From Lachancea dasiensis (lineage: Eukaryota; Ascomycota; Saccharomycetes; Saccharomycetales; Saccharomycetaceae), in the NCBI GenBank assembly GCA_900074725.1, contig LT598461.1, forward strand, positions 744,001 through 808,000: DNA of 64,000 nt, in the 5' to 3' direction. The notes beneath the pieces were generated by a model, which saw only the letters and a program-made list of their open reading frames with translations, made no database searches and was not told the DNA's origin. Positions 9,581 to 17,729 of the stretch are shown here, in pieces (within the stretch, counting starts at the first letter, position 1; the number at the start of each line of letters is the position of its first letter). The position numbers were made by a program, and so were the translations under genes.

Positions 9581-9820
9581 ATGAGAACAAACAAATTAAG
9601 AAAATGGAACAATAGGTTTTACAGTTCTTCCTCTGTTTTGGCATATCTCCATCCACGATGGGAACACGCAAACAGTAAGGAACGTAAGCGTCTTGTCCGC
9701 CGTAGGTGGTTCTACCCACGAAGTAAGTATAATGGTTTACCAGCCATGCGTGTTGAGGCACGGTCAAACCGGCAAGCTATCTCATTAATAAAATGGGACA
9801 AGGAAATTCCAGGGAAGTAA
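9581..9820 (+). CDS. Candidate short basic ORF, unknown
   Basis: A 79-codon ATG-started frame between the convergent TatD and PTC genes. The frame stays open back to about 9518, and the track from there reads as a basic, aromatic-rich peptide (KLRKWNNRFYSSSSVLA, then RKRLVRRRWFYPRSKYNG). That composition resembles small mitochondrial ribosomal or assembly proteins, but I recognise no family. The opposite strand is also open over the same stretch, which weakens the case. No gene lies here in the S. cerevisiae equivalent (YBL055C-YBL056W). Confidence 0.25.
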   Translation: MRTNKLRKWNNRFYSSSSVLAYLHPRWEHANSKERKRLVRRRWFYPRSKYNGLPAMRVEARSNRQAISLIKWDKEIPGK

Positions 9821-9905
9821 AGAAGCGTTAAAGAGATGATGGTGACAGAAGTGTCATTGGTATATCAAAACAGTAAAAACGCCAAAACCATTAAAAAGAA
9901 GAAAA

Positions 9906-9932
9906 GGGGAAAAGGAGGGGTGGGGGGAGGGG
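9906..9932 (+). other. G-rich tract with four G-runs (possible G-quadruplex)
   Basis: Four runs of at least four G (9906-9909, 9917-9920, 9922-9927, 9929-9932) separated by loops of 7, 1 and 1 bases fit the usual G-quadruplex rule. The tract sits between the convergent ends of the TatD gene and PTC2/3, about 50 bp past the PTC stop. In PTC transcription the G-rich strand is the template. Confidence 0.6.
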
Positions 9933-9980
9933 AGCATTGCAATGATAGTACGTGAATCGTTTTTGTGCATCTTTAATTTT

Positions 9981-11315
9981 CTAATCTTTTATCTCTTCGA
10001 GCTTTTCCGTTTTATCATCCGATTCTGGTTCTTCATCGATGGCTTGACCGGGTCCAGCTCCGGCTCCACCTCCTAAGGAAGCCAGCACTTCAGAAAGAGC
10101 AGATCCGTGAATATAAGACACATTATTGCCGCCCTGCGAAACTTGAATTCCATTGGCTCCGAGTAAGGTCTCCAAGGAAAACATATCCATTTGAGAGTGT
10201 CCTGGATGGGTCTCGCTCCTTTCCATTTCGGTGTCTTCATCGTCATTGGACGAGTATGTATTGTTATGATCATCAGGTTTTTTAGTGGAAACTGCAAATA
10301 CTTCAGCGTCGTCTTTTGGAAATTCGTAGAACGAAAACACTGCCCTTCTCCTCTGTTCGAAGGAGATGGGGGTAGAATGTTTTTTGCTTCTAATGCGGGA
10401 GAACCACTCATCAATCGACTCACCGTCTTTTAAGAGCGCAACAATGACGATACTCACGTTATCACAGCCGATACCGGTACCTTCGGTGGTTGGTGAACAA
10501 CACACATCCACAATGCGGGAAGAGATATCCTCCAAGTTCATGTCGCCCTTGTTAATACCGTAGTGGACTAAATCCACACACTCCTGCGAAGAAAGACAAT
10601 CCCAAATGCCGTCACACGCCAAGATGACAAACTCGTCAAGAGCGTAGTCGATCGTGTGTTCGACCACGTCGGGAACGCAGGTGACGATCTGTGCGTGGGG
10701 GGGCAGTTGCGAGTTTGACTTGAACTCGAAATCCCCGATGGCACGGCTCAACGCCAGGTTTCCGTTGACACGATCCATTTCCACAAACCCGTCCGCGGCC
10801 ACGATCCGCGACTTCTCACTCACCAAAGTGGGCTTGTGGTCGTACGAGAGAGCTTTGGCGACCTTGTTGCGCGAGAGAACCGTTCGGCTGTCCCCGGCGT
10901 TTCCGCAAAACAATCGTTGCTGCTCCTTGGAAATCAGCATTGTGGTCGCAGTGCACCCACTGTGGTCGTTCCTGAGCAGCGGGTCCTTGAGAATCTCCTT
11001 GTCGGTGGCGATGAACGCGTCGATCAGAGCCTGCGTGTATCGTCCCTTTTGGAACGACTCCTGTGCCTGCACCACTTGCGCAGCCCTGTCGCCACAGAAT
11101 TGCGCGACCGACGAGCCTCCGTGACCATCGAAAACAGCGTAGTACGCCACATGGCTGTTGGCCTGGTCTGGCGCCGCGAGGTTCGTGGCACACACGTGCG
11201 AATCTTCCATGGACATACGCCAGCCTTGCATGGCGCACAGGCCGAAGGCCGTCAGGAGATCATGTCCCGAGTGCACCTCTTTGTCGATGATCGGGTTCGA
11301 GAGTATTTGGCCCAT
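9981..11315 (-). CDS. PTC2: PP2C-type protein phosphatase (Ptc2/Ptc3)
   Basis: A 444-residue Mg/Mn-dependent serine/threonine phosphatase, the single pre-duplication counterpart of S. cerevisiae PTC2 (YER089C) and PTC3 (YBL056W). These switch off the Hog1 osmostress kinase, Rad53 checkpoint signalling and Ire1. The catalytic domain fills about residues 1-290. Visible motifs are the N-myristoylation-type MGQILSNP start, SMEDSH (E37, D38), VFDGHGG (D63-G67), [27 protein letters not shown] and [12 protein letters not shown]. The C-terminal 150 residues are acidic and Ser/Gly-rich with no domain. The next gene is TRP2, as in the chromosome V copy. Confidence 0.96.
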   Translation of the reverse strand: MGQILSNPIIDKEVHSGHDLLTAFGLCAMQGWRMSMEDSHVCATNLAAPDQANSHVAYYAVFDGHGGSSVAQFCGDRAAQVVQAQESFQKGRYTQALIDAFIATDKEILKDPLLRNDHSGCTATTMLISKEQQRLFCGNAGDSRTVLSRNKVAKALSYDHKPTLVSEKSRIVAADGFVEMDRVNGNLALSRAIGDFEFKSNSQLPPHAQIVTCVPDVVEHTIDYALDEFVILACDGIWDCLSSQECVDLVHYGINKGDMNLEDISSRIVDVCCSPTTEGTGIGCDNVSIVIVALLKDGESIDEWFSRIRSKKHSTPISFEQRRRAVFSFYEFPKDDAEVFAVSTKKPDDHNNTYSSNDDEDTEMERSETHPGHSQMDMFSLETLLGANGIQVSQGGNNVSYIHGSALSEVLASLGGGAGAGPGQAIDEEPESDDKTEKLEEIKD

Positions 11316-13395
11316 TGGGATGCGGGGGTTCTAGCGCGAGACAGGTATTATCTTTCTGGGAAATCGATGCACACACAAAACACGGGGTTGAAGATGCTAG
11401 ATGGCTGACGAGAATCCTATTCTTCGGACAAAACTAATTCAGACGGCGATAACACGGTGTTCAGTCTCAATTTCAAGCTCCGATCCTATTGGGCTTGGCA
11501 GTTTGGCGTTGTTCGTCGTTTGCGTTCTTGTTCGATGTTTAAATACTTGCTGTAGGGGTGGCAAATTTTTTAACGGGGAACGCTTTTGTTGATGTCATTT
11601 CACACGTCTTGGTGGTTTTTGGACATCGTGATCTTCGAAGCCTGTGTTCGAACCCTGGTTGAGACGATTATAATGGACGGAAAGCGAGTCCCACCTGAGC
11701 TGGAGAGAAGCTGGTAGTAGACGAGCTATGGTATCCCACCCACAGGTTGCACAGCGTGTCAGAGTCTTGTTCACTGTGCCGCTCTCTGAGTATTTTCTTT
11801 TAAGTTAACGGGCCCTCGTGGTTCTCATCCTCCATGTGCTAATCTACTTACACATGTCCGTCGTGTGATACATACCTCTGGAGGAAGGCTGACTGAGGTT
11901 TGGTCATCAGGCTAGAGGGCCCGCGTCGAAAGTTCGAGGATGCTGTGACTTTCTTCCAGCAGTTTCCCGCTAATAGCTCATCTCCCTTTATATAGCTGTC
12001 CAAACAGCCTCCGGGGTAGGATGTCGTCATTTTAGGGGATCGTGTTGCTCAAGCTGCTCGAGCACGCAATTGAGGTGACGAGGTCGGTTTCTTCGAAGAA
12101 CAGATGCTTGTTGTTGCGCGGGCTGCGTGGCACATTCGTGTACGGTAGTTTCGGTGCGGGAGGAGGAGGGCCGGAGGCTATGCAAAGGGTTTGGGTCACA
12201 GGAGCTGTATGTTTGGATCACAAGAGCTGTATGTTTGGATCACAAGAGCTGTATGTTTGGACCACAGGAGCTGTATGTTTGGAAATTTGAAGGCAGATAT
12301 GTGTGGCGGCTGAAAACGAATAAAGTTGAAGGAAACCTTGTGAAGTGTGCGTACTTCAGCCGAAAAAGCAGCTCTGTGGATAGCCAGGAGGTCTTTTTTT
12401 GGAGCCAGCTTCGTGTTCCGTCGTTGTAAGGCTTGACGGACCGTCTGAGCATTGGGCAGCAATGGCACAATGCGGGGGGACGTGTCGTATTGATCACCCT
12501 AAATGTCATTTGGACGAGGGTAGCTTGATAGTTACGGGCCAAATACAGAGCCCAGAGCAGGACTAAAACACATGTGCACCAGCTGGCGGGTTCATTTTGA
12601 GAAAAGACCATTGGACAAGGGTTTTGGAGGGTCGGATATCTTCGCTGTTTGGAGCTCATACGCAATTTTGCGCAATCGGGGCGGCAACCAGCTGTGGCAG
12701 AGCCTAGGGGAACGCTCTACCAGCTTGCTGTACGTGTACATTGCGGGCGCTCGTGCGGACGCTCGTACTGTCGTCTGCTGCGAGGGCCTGTGCTCAATGG
12801 AGCAAGTGATAGGTCTACGAGCAAAGCTGAAAGCACCAGGGAGGAAGCACACCTAGTTCCCCAATTTGGAGGGAAGGTCGGTGGCAGACGCCGACTGCTC
12901 ATCCCAACATCACTTTTGACAATAATGACACAGTCGCCAGTCTGCCAAAACTAGAACTTGCAATGTCTAAACAGCACTCAGACCAGCTCAGAAAGGCTTC
13001 TCGGATGATAAGCGGCCGCTTCAGATGGGCCAGCTCTCCATAAGATGGTATTGAAGTACGCGCGTCAGAAGCGTACGCAGTGATGCTGCTTAAACTTCTG
13101 TACTACGGGCTACTGTCTACAGCCAGGTCCGGATACCTGTTTGCTCTCCTACCTGGACCTCGGATACTCTACCACCCTTCTTTCGGTCCCTCATACCGAC
13201 GTTCTCACTTCTGCCGATACTGTCATTGCGTTTAGTTTCCTTCTGACCAACAAACACCAGATGTCTAGTAGAACCTGGGCCCCAAAATCTAAATGCATTT
13301 TCCAGAGGTAGCAAGAGAGGTGTAAGAGCCCTAATTCCAATTCTCACGCTGTCCTCAAAGAGCTATTATATGTGTATCTTTCAAGTTCACAGCGT
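11316..13395. other. Long intergenic region PTC2/3-TRP2
   Basis: About 2.1 kb between divergent genes, long for this genome. Apart from the 22-bp tandem repeat at 12193-12280 and the TRP2 control sites at the right end, I find no gene. Several ORFs of 60-140 codons occur on both strands, but they overlap one another, lack family resemblance and run across the repeat. A sequence resembling a Pol III B box (TGTTCGAACCC near 11645) has no tRNA fold around it. No transposon ends were seen. Confidence 0.5.
12193..12280. repeat. Minisatellite, four 22-bp tandem units
   Basis: Four head-to-tail units start at 12193, 12215, 12237 and 12259. The core is CACAAGAGCTGTATGTTTGG, with the variants GGGTCACAGG and GGACCACAGG at the start of units 1 and 4. 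Units 2 and 3 are identical. The unit length is not a multiple of three and the frames rotate through it, so it is not a coding repeat. Array edges are sharp: the last unit is followed by GGAAATTTG. Confidence 0.93.
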
Positions 13396-13402
13396 TGACT
13401 CA
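13396..13402 (+). promoter_or_regulatory. Gcn4 binding site before TRP2
   Basis: TGACTCA is a perfect Gcn4 core (general amino-acid control), 121 bp upstream of the chosen TRP2 ATG. TRP2 is a known class of Gcn4 target. An AT-rich TATA-like stretch follows at about 13410-13425. Confidence 0.7.
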
Positions 13403-13522
13403 TTAGGTCCATAATAAATTATAATGATAGTATTGAAAAAAAAACCAGCGATGAGCTTCAAAAGACGTACAACCAGTAATCCGGGAAAGCTCTGCAGAGA
13501 CCCTATATTACCTACTTCACCA

Positions 13523-15043
13523 ATGGTAGACGCTCAAATCCAGCCTGGTCTTGCAGACCTCAGGAACTATGTCAAAGAAAACGATAGTGATATTAACATG
13601 TACCCTGTTTTCTGCTATCTGCCTGCCATGGATTTAACACCACACCTGGCATACTTGAAGCTGGCCCAAATAAACAATGCCGATAGAAAGCAATCGTTTT
13701 TGCTAGAGAGTGCCACTTCCGACAACACCTTGGGAAGGTTTTCTTTCCTCGGAACCAATCCTCGCAAAACCATTAACACCGGAGCCAGTCAAAACCTGGA
13801 AGTCGACCCTCTTCTGGTGCTCGAGAAGGAACTGGAAGACTATAAACTGGCCGAAAACATCCCGGGCATTCCCAAGTTGAGCGGTGGTGCCATTGGTTAC
13901 GTGTCGTACGACTGTGTCAAGTATTTCGAGCCTAAAATCAAGCGACCACTCAAGGATGTTTTGCAGCTGCCAGAAGCGTGTTTGATGCTTTACGACACCA
14001 TCGTGGCCTTCGACCATGTGTACCAACGGTTTCAGATTATCCACAACATCAATTTGTCCACTGTGGCAACTCTAGAAGAGGGCTATGAGGAGGCGCAGAA
14101 AATTATCAGAGATGTGGTGGCGACTCTCGAAGCACCGGGAACTTCCGACAACGTCGTACAACCCAAGATCAAACTCAACCAAACTTTCTCCTCCAATATC
14201 GGTGAAGAGGGCTATAAGTCGCACGTCGCGACTCTCAAGCGCAACATCAAAGTCGGCAATATCATCCAGGCTGTTCCTTCCCAGCGAGTGGCCCGCCCTA
14301 CCTCATTGCATCCTTTCAACATCTACAAACAACTAAGAACTGTGAACCCATCTCCATATCTGTTCTACATTGATCTCCTAGACTTCCAAGTTATCGGGGC
14401 TTCTCCGGAGCTGCTATGTCAAACTGACGCCCAAAACAAGGTCATCACCCACCCGATCGCAGGTACTGTCAAGAGAGGATCTACTCCAGCGGAAGATGAT
14501 AAATTGGCCGACTCGCTCAGAAACTCTATGAAGGATCGCTCCGAGCACGTTATGCTTGTGGATCTGGCTAGAAACGATGTCAACCGGGTATGCAACCCGT
14601 TGACTACCAATGTTGACAAATTACTAACCGTGCAAAAATTCTCTCACGTCCAGCACTTGGTTTCCCAGGTGTCTGGGATTCTCCGTGATGACAAAACTAG
14701 GTTCGATGCCCTGAGGTCCATTTTTCCAGCCGGTACCGTAAGCGGGGCCCCAAAAGTAAAGGCCATGGGGCTAATTGGTGAGCTGGAGGGCGAAACGAGA
14801 GGAGTTTACGCTGGAGCGGTCGGCCACTGGTCGTACGATGGTAAATCCATGGACACATGTATTGCCTTAAGAACCATGGTTTACAAAGATGGTATCGCCT
14901 ATCTACAAGCTGGTGGTGGTATAGTTTTCGATTCTGATGAGCAAGACGAATATGAAGAGACGCTCAACAAGATGTTGGCCAACAATAGAACCATTGTACA
15001 AGCCGAAGAATTCTGGGCCTCGCGGGTTGGAACCACGGAATAG
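13523..15043 (+). CDS. TRP2: Anthranilate synthase component I
   Basis: A 506-residue enzyme (S. cerevisiae 507) that makes anthranilate from chorismate, the first step of tryptophan synthesis, together with the Trp3 glutaminase subunit. The chorismate-binding domain fills the C-terminal half, with GNIIQAVPSQR, PSPYLFYIDLLDFQVIGASPE (in part), THPIAGTVKRG, MLVDLARNDVNRVC, FPAGTVSGAPK and LQAGGGIVFDSD. The N-terminal regulatory part contains LLESA-type and NPRKT elements that bind tryptophan for feedback inhibition. The start at 13523 (MVDAQIQPG) gives the family length. An in-frame ATG at 13424 adds 33 unrelated residues and lies only 22 bp after the Gcn4 site, so it is probably in or before the 5' UTR. 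Confidence 0.96.
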   Translation: MVDAQIQPGLADLRNYVKENDSDINMYPVFCYLPAMDLTPHLAYLKLAQINNADRKQSFLLESATSDNTLGRFSFLGTNPRKTINTGASQNLEVDPLLVLEKELEDYKLAENIPGIPKLSGGAIGYVSYDCVKYFEPKIKRPLKDVLQLPEACLMLYDTIVAFDHVYQRFQIIHNINLSTVATLEEGYEEAQKIIRDVVATLEAPGTSDNVVQPKIKLNQTFSSNIGEEGYKSHVATLKRNIKVGNIIQAVPSQRVARPTSLHPFNIYKQLRTVNPSPYLFYIDLLDFQVIGASPELLCQTDAQNKVITHPIAGTVKRGSTPAEDDKLADSLRNSMKDRSEHVMLVDLARNDVNRVCNPLTTNVDKLLTVQKFSHVQHLVSQVSGILRDDKTRFDALRSIFPAGTVSGAPKVKAMGLIGELEGETRGVYAGAVGHWSYDGKSMDTCIALRTMVYKDGIAYLQAGGGIVFDSDEQDEYEETLNKMLANNRTIVQAEEFWASRVGTTE

Positions 15044-15192
15044 CCAGTATGACATAAATACTCTTTAAATAGTTGGTTTTATACTAGAATCAATAAGGTA
15101 TTCAAGTTCCCATAAGATATCAACGCATCTTCATATTACTTGAATTGAAGAAAAACATCGTTCGACAACAAGAATAGCACTGGGTATCAGTA

Positions 15193-15843
15193 ATGGCTCC
15201 TTCTGCTGTCAATATGGCTACATTGTTTGGCATTGCCGCAGTGTCGCTAGCTAGCGGGTTCTATTTGGGCCAAATCAACGCTAGTTCGGTCAGAATCAAG
15301 CAAGAACATCCCAGAGACATCCTGCGCAAATGCAAGCAGAAGGCCATAGAAGAGCTGGAGATGGAGAAGAACGAAGAGTACGAGAGCGACATAGAGAGTT
15401 GCGGCGAGGATTATGATGAAGAAGACGAAGAAGAGGTGGAAATCAACTCGATGTCATTGAACGACATTCCCGGCGAAGTAAGAATGGCACTAGTCATCCG
15501 ACAAGATCTGGGGATGCAAAAGGGGAAAATTGCAGCCCAATGCAGTCACGCTGCTTTAGCGTGCTACCGATTGATCGCTGCAGACCCTACTCGCGAATCC
15601 TACAATCTACCTCTAACTCAAAGATGGCTACGTTACGGGCAGGCTAAAATAACCCTCAAATGCCCAGACAAAGAAATAATGGATGAATTATTTGCAAAAG
15701 CGCTTTCTCTGGGTGTGAATTCATATGTTGTTCACGACGCTGGTCGGACTCAGATCGCAGCCGGAAGTGCCACAGTCTTGGGTTTAGGACCCGCACCAAA
15801 AGCGGTTCTTGATCAAATCACTGGAGAGCTGAAGTTGTACTAG
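15193..15843 (+). CDS. PTH2: Peptidyl-tRNA hydrolase 2
   Basis: A 216-residue Pth2-family hydrolase that frees tRNA from prematurely released peptidyl-tRNA. In S. cerevisiae it is a mitochondrial outer-membrane protein (YBL057C). A membrane anchor is visible near the N-terminus (LFGIAAVSLASGFYLG, about residues 11-27). An acidic linker follows, and then the catalytic domain from about residue 97: MALVIRQDLGMQKGKIAAQC, SHAALACYR, VHDAGRTQIAAGSATVLGLGPAP. These match the conserved Pth2 core, including the Lys and Asp of the active site. The gene follows TRP2 on the same strand and converges with SHP1. Confidence 0.96.
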   Translation: MAPSAVNMATLFGIAAVSLASGFYLGQINASSVRIKQEHPRDILRKCKQKAIEELEMEKNEEYESDIESCGEDYDEEDEEEVEINSMSLNDIPGEVRMALVIRQDLGMQKGKIAAQCSHAALACYRLIAADPTRESYNLPLTQRWLRYGQAKITLKCPDKEIMDELFAKALSLGVNSYVVHDAGRTQIAAGSATVLGLGPAPKAVLDQITGELKLY

Positions 15844-15995
15844 TCATTTGAACCTTGTAGCCAGGCCCAAATTGAGGTGTTTTTATATACGATCGTTACG
15901 TTTTAGCTTAGCATTTTGTCGTTTCTGAGGTTTAGTGGGGGAGCGCGCTGGTCAGCGTGCATGCGTTTTCACTAACATTGACCGTTCTCCAATCA

Positions 15996-17231
15996 TCAAA
16001 CCCATCTCTGTACCACGACTGCATTGCAGAGTCCCTCGTCTTTCAGACTGGCCTCAAAATTTTCTATGGGCTTGACAGGGAATGCGTGGTTCAGGGTGAA
16101 GATCTTGTTAGAATCGGTTTCCTTTTTTACATGGTCATACAAAAACCGAATTGTATCCTGAGAACTGCATCTGAGTACTTCCCTCTTCCCGCTTGTATAG
16201 CGAATTTGGACACTGGTGTCTCCTTTGGGCTCTTCAATGTTCTCCCGTTGTTCATTGGCCGTCTCACTGGCCGTTGTTTGAGCAATGGGTTCTGGAGAAA
16301 CGGACTCTCCCGGGATTGGTGAGCCAAGTCGATGGCCCTTGCCGATAAAGCCACCTAGCTTCCGCTTAGGTGGTTGGAAACTCTCATCTAACCTCTTCTT
16401 TACATTAACCTCGACCTCTTGGCCAAACTCAACATCTAACAGCCGCAAAGGTGCTCTTCCCTGATTTAACTCATTCAAATAGTAGCTATTTGCAGGGTCG
16501 TCATATCGATATAATTCCCCCTCGTTTACCTGAAACCCTTCTTTCCAGAAAGTGATTTCGCGGGTCACTTTCAAAGGCCTTGTAGGAAGACCTTCTTCGG
16601 GAAGGTCATTTGTTACCTGGGCTGGTTCTTCTAGTGACGACCCTAATTTGAAACCTTTACCCGTGAACTGGCTCTGCTTGGGTGTGGTCTGAGAAATATC
16701 GTCATCTGCAGGATTTCTTTCGCCCCCTCTTCTGGCCTTCTCAAGCAGATCTCTTATCAGCGAGTCTGAGTTGTTTGGGTCAGCTACTTCCAAGCCGGAT
16801 GTTTCACCGCCAGCGAAAGTGTTTCTTTGTTCGTCTTCTTCATCTTGGTTGTTCTCCTTCAGAATATCCGAAAAGCTCTTGAACTTCGGATTGGAGTTCC
16901 CATTCCTTCTGGGTCCCGGAGAGGTCGCTTTAATGGGAGCTGGCGAGGCCCTGGTCTGTGACGTTGCGCCTTTGATTATATTCGAACGATCCCTGTGGGC
17001 CTGTGTAAATGCTTCCGGCTCAGGTGCTCCAGAATTCTGTGCGGCGAAATATGCATCCAAAGCATCCTATTCACAATGTTAGTATATTTCTTAATCTTCT
17101 TCGAAAGTTTCCCTTGCGAACCTCTTGGTAAGACATACTCCTAGATCTGCATGATTGTCCAAATACTCTAGAGCAACATCTAAAGGCGCATTGGACAAAG
17201 CCATAAACTGGTGGATATTTTCGTCAGACAT
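15996..17231 (-). CDS. SHP1: Shp1, UBA/SEP/UBX adaptor of Cdc48 (spliced)
   Basis: The p47-type cofactor of the Cdc48 ATPase, used in ER/Golgi membrane fusion, autophagy and phosphatase-1 assembly. I read two exons: 17139-17231 and 15996-17066, 387 residues in all. Exon 1 encodes the first part of a UBA domain (MSDENIHQFMALSNAPLDVA, then LEYLDNHADLG), and exon 2 continues it as DALDAYFAAQNSG. The SEP domain lies around ITFWKEGFQVNEGELYRYDD, and the UBX domain at the C-terminus starts near VQIRYTSGKR and ends VVVQRWV. Without splicing the frame would start at an internal Met and lose half the UBA domain. As far as I know, S. cerevisiae SHP1 has no intron. Confidence 0.93.
17067..17138 (-). other. 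SHP1 intron (72 bp)
   Basis: Read on the minus strand: donor GTATGT at 17138-17133, branch site TACTAAC at 17084-17078, acceptor TAG at 17069-17067. It lies between codons, splitting the UBA domain, and splicing restores a continuous frame. Confidence 0.92.
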
Positions 17232-17729
17232 TTCTCTATATTCTCGACTAAGGAAATCACACTAAGGTCGATGTGGGGGGTCGTGCCAGCTATTAGGGTC
17301 TGAATAGCTTTAAATACTAATGTTTGCCATTCAATATTCTTCTTTCACCATCACTATTCACGTGAAGACGGTAAAGGAGGACTGACATAACACCATAAGG
17401 ATTCTACCTTCCATCGAATGCACATCGTTTTTATTCAGCCACCAGAGAGCCGAATATATACCCTCTAAGTAATCGACTGGAATTTTAGTCTAGGATGAAC
17501 GGATGTTGAACACGTTATTATACAAGAGAAATGAAAACTATAAACATTAAAGCACCGATGTTGAATCCCATACAATCGCCCTGAAAATAAGCCCCTGTGG
17601 CAGATTCAGAATCTCAGTCAATGAGCATTTGCGACCGTCGGTATAAGCCCAATATATTTTTTGTCATAGCAGATTTTGAAAAAAATTCGGAATCGTCAAG
17701 CAACGACTGGGAGGTTGAGCATTCCAGTC
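17232..17729. other. Intergenic region MET6-SHP1
   Basis: About 500 bp carrying the 3' end of MET6 and the SHP1 promoter. Nothing else is recognisable. Confidence 0.5.

Noticed and set aside
11620-11675. A Pol III B-box-like sequence (TGTTCGAACCC)
   Set aside because: No acceptor stem, D arm or anticodon arm can be drawn on either strand, and the T-arm stem does not pair.
12127-12665. ORFs of 90-141 codons on both strands across the 22-bp repeat
   Set aside because: The repeat unit is not a multiple of three, the frames on opposite strands overlap, and the apparent peptide repeats are by-products of the minisatellite.
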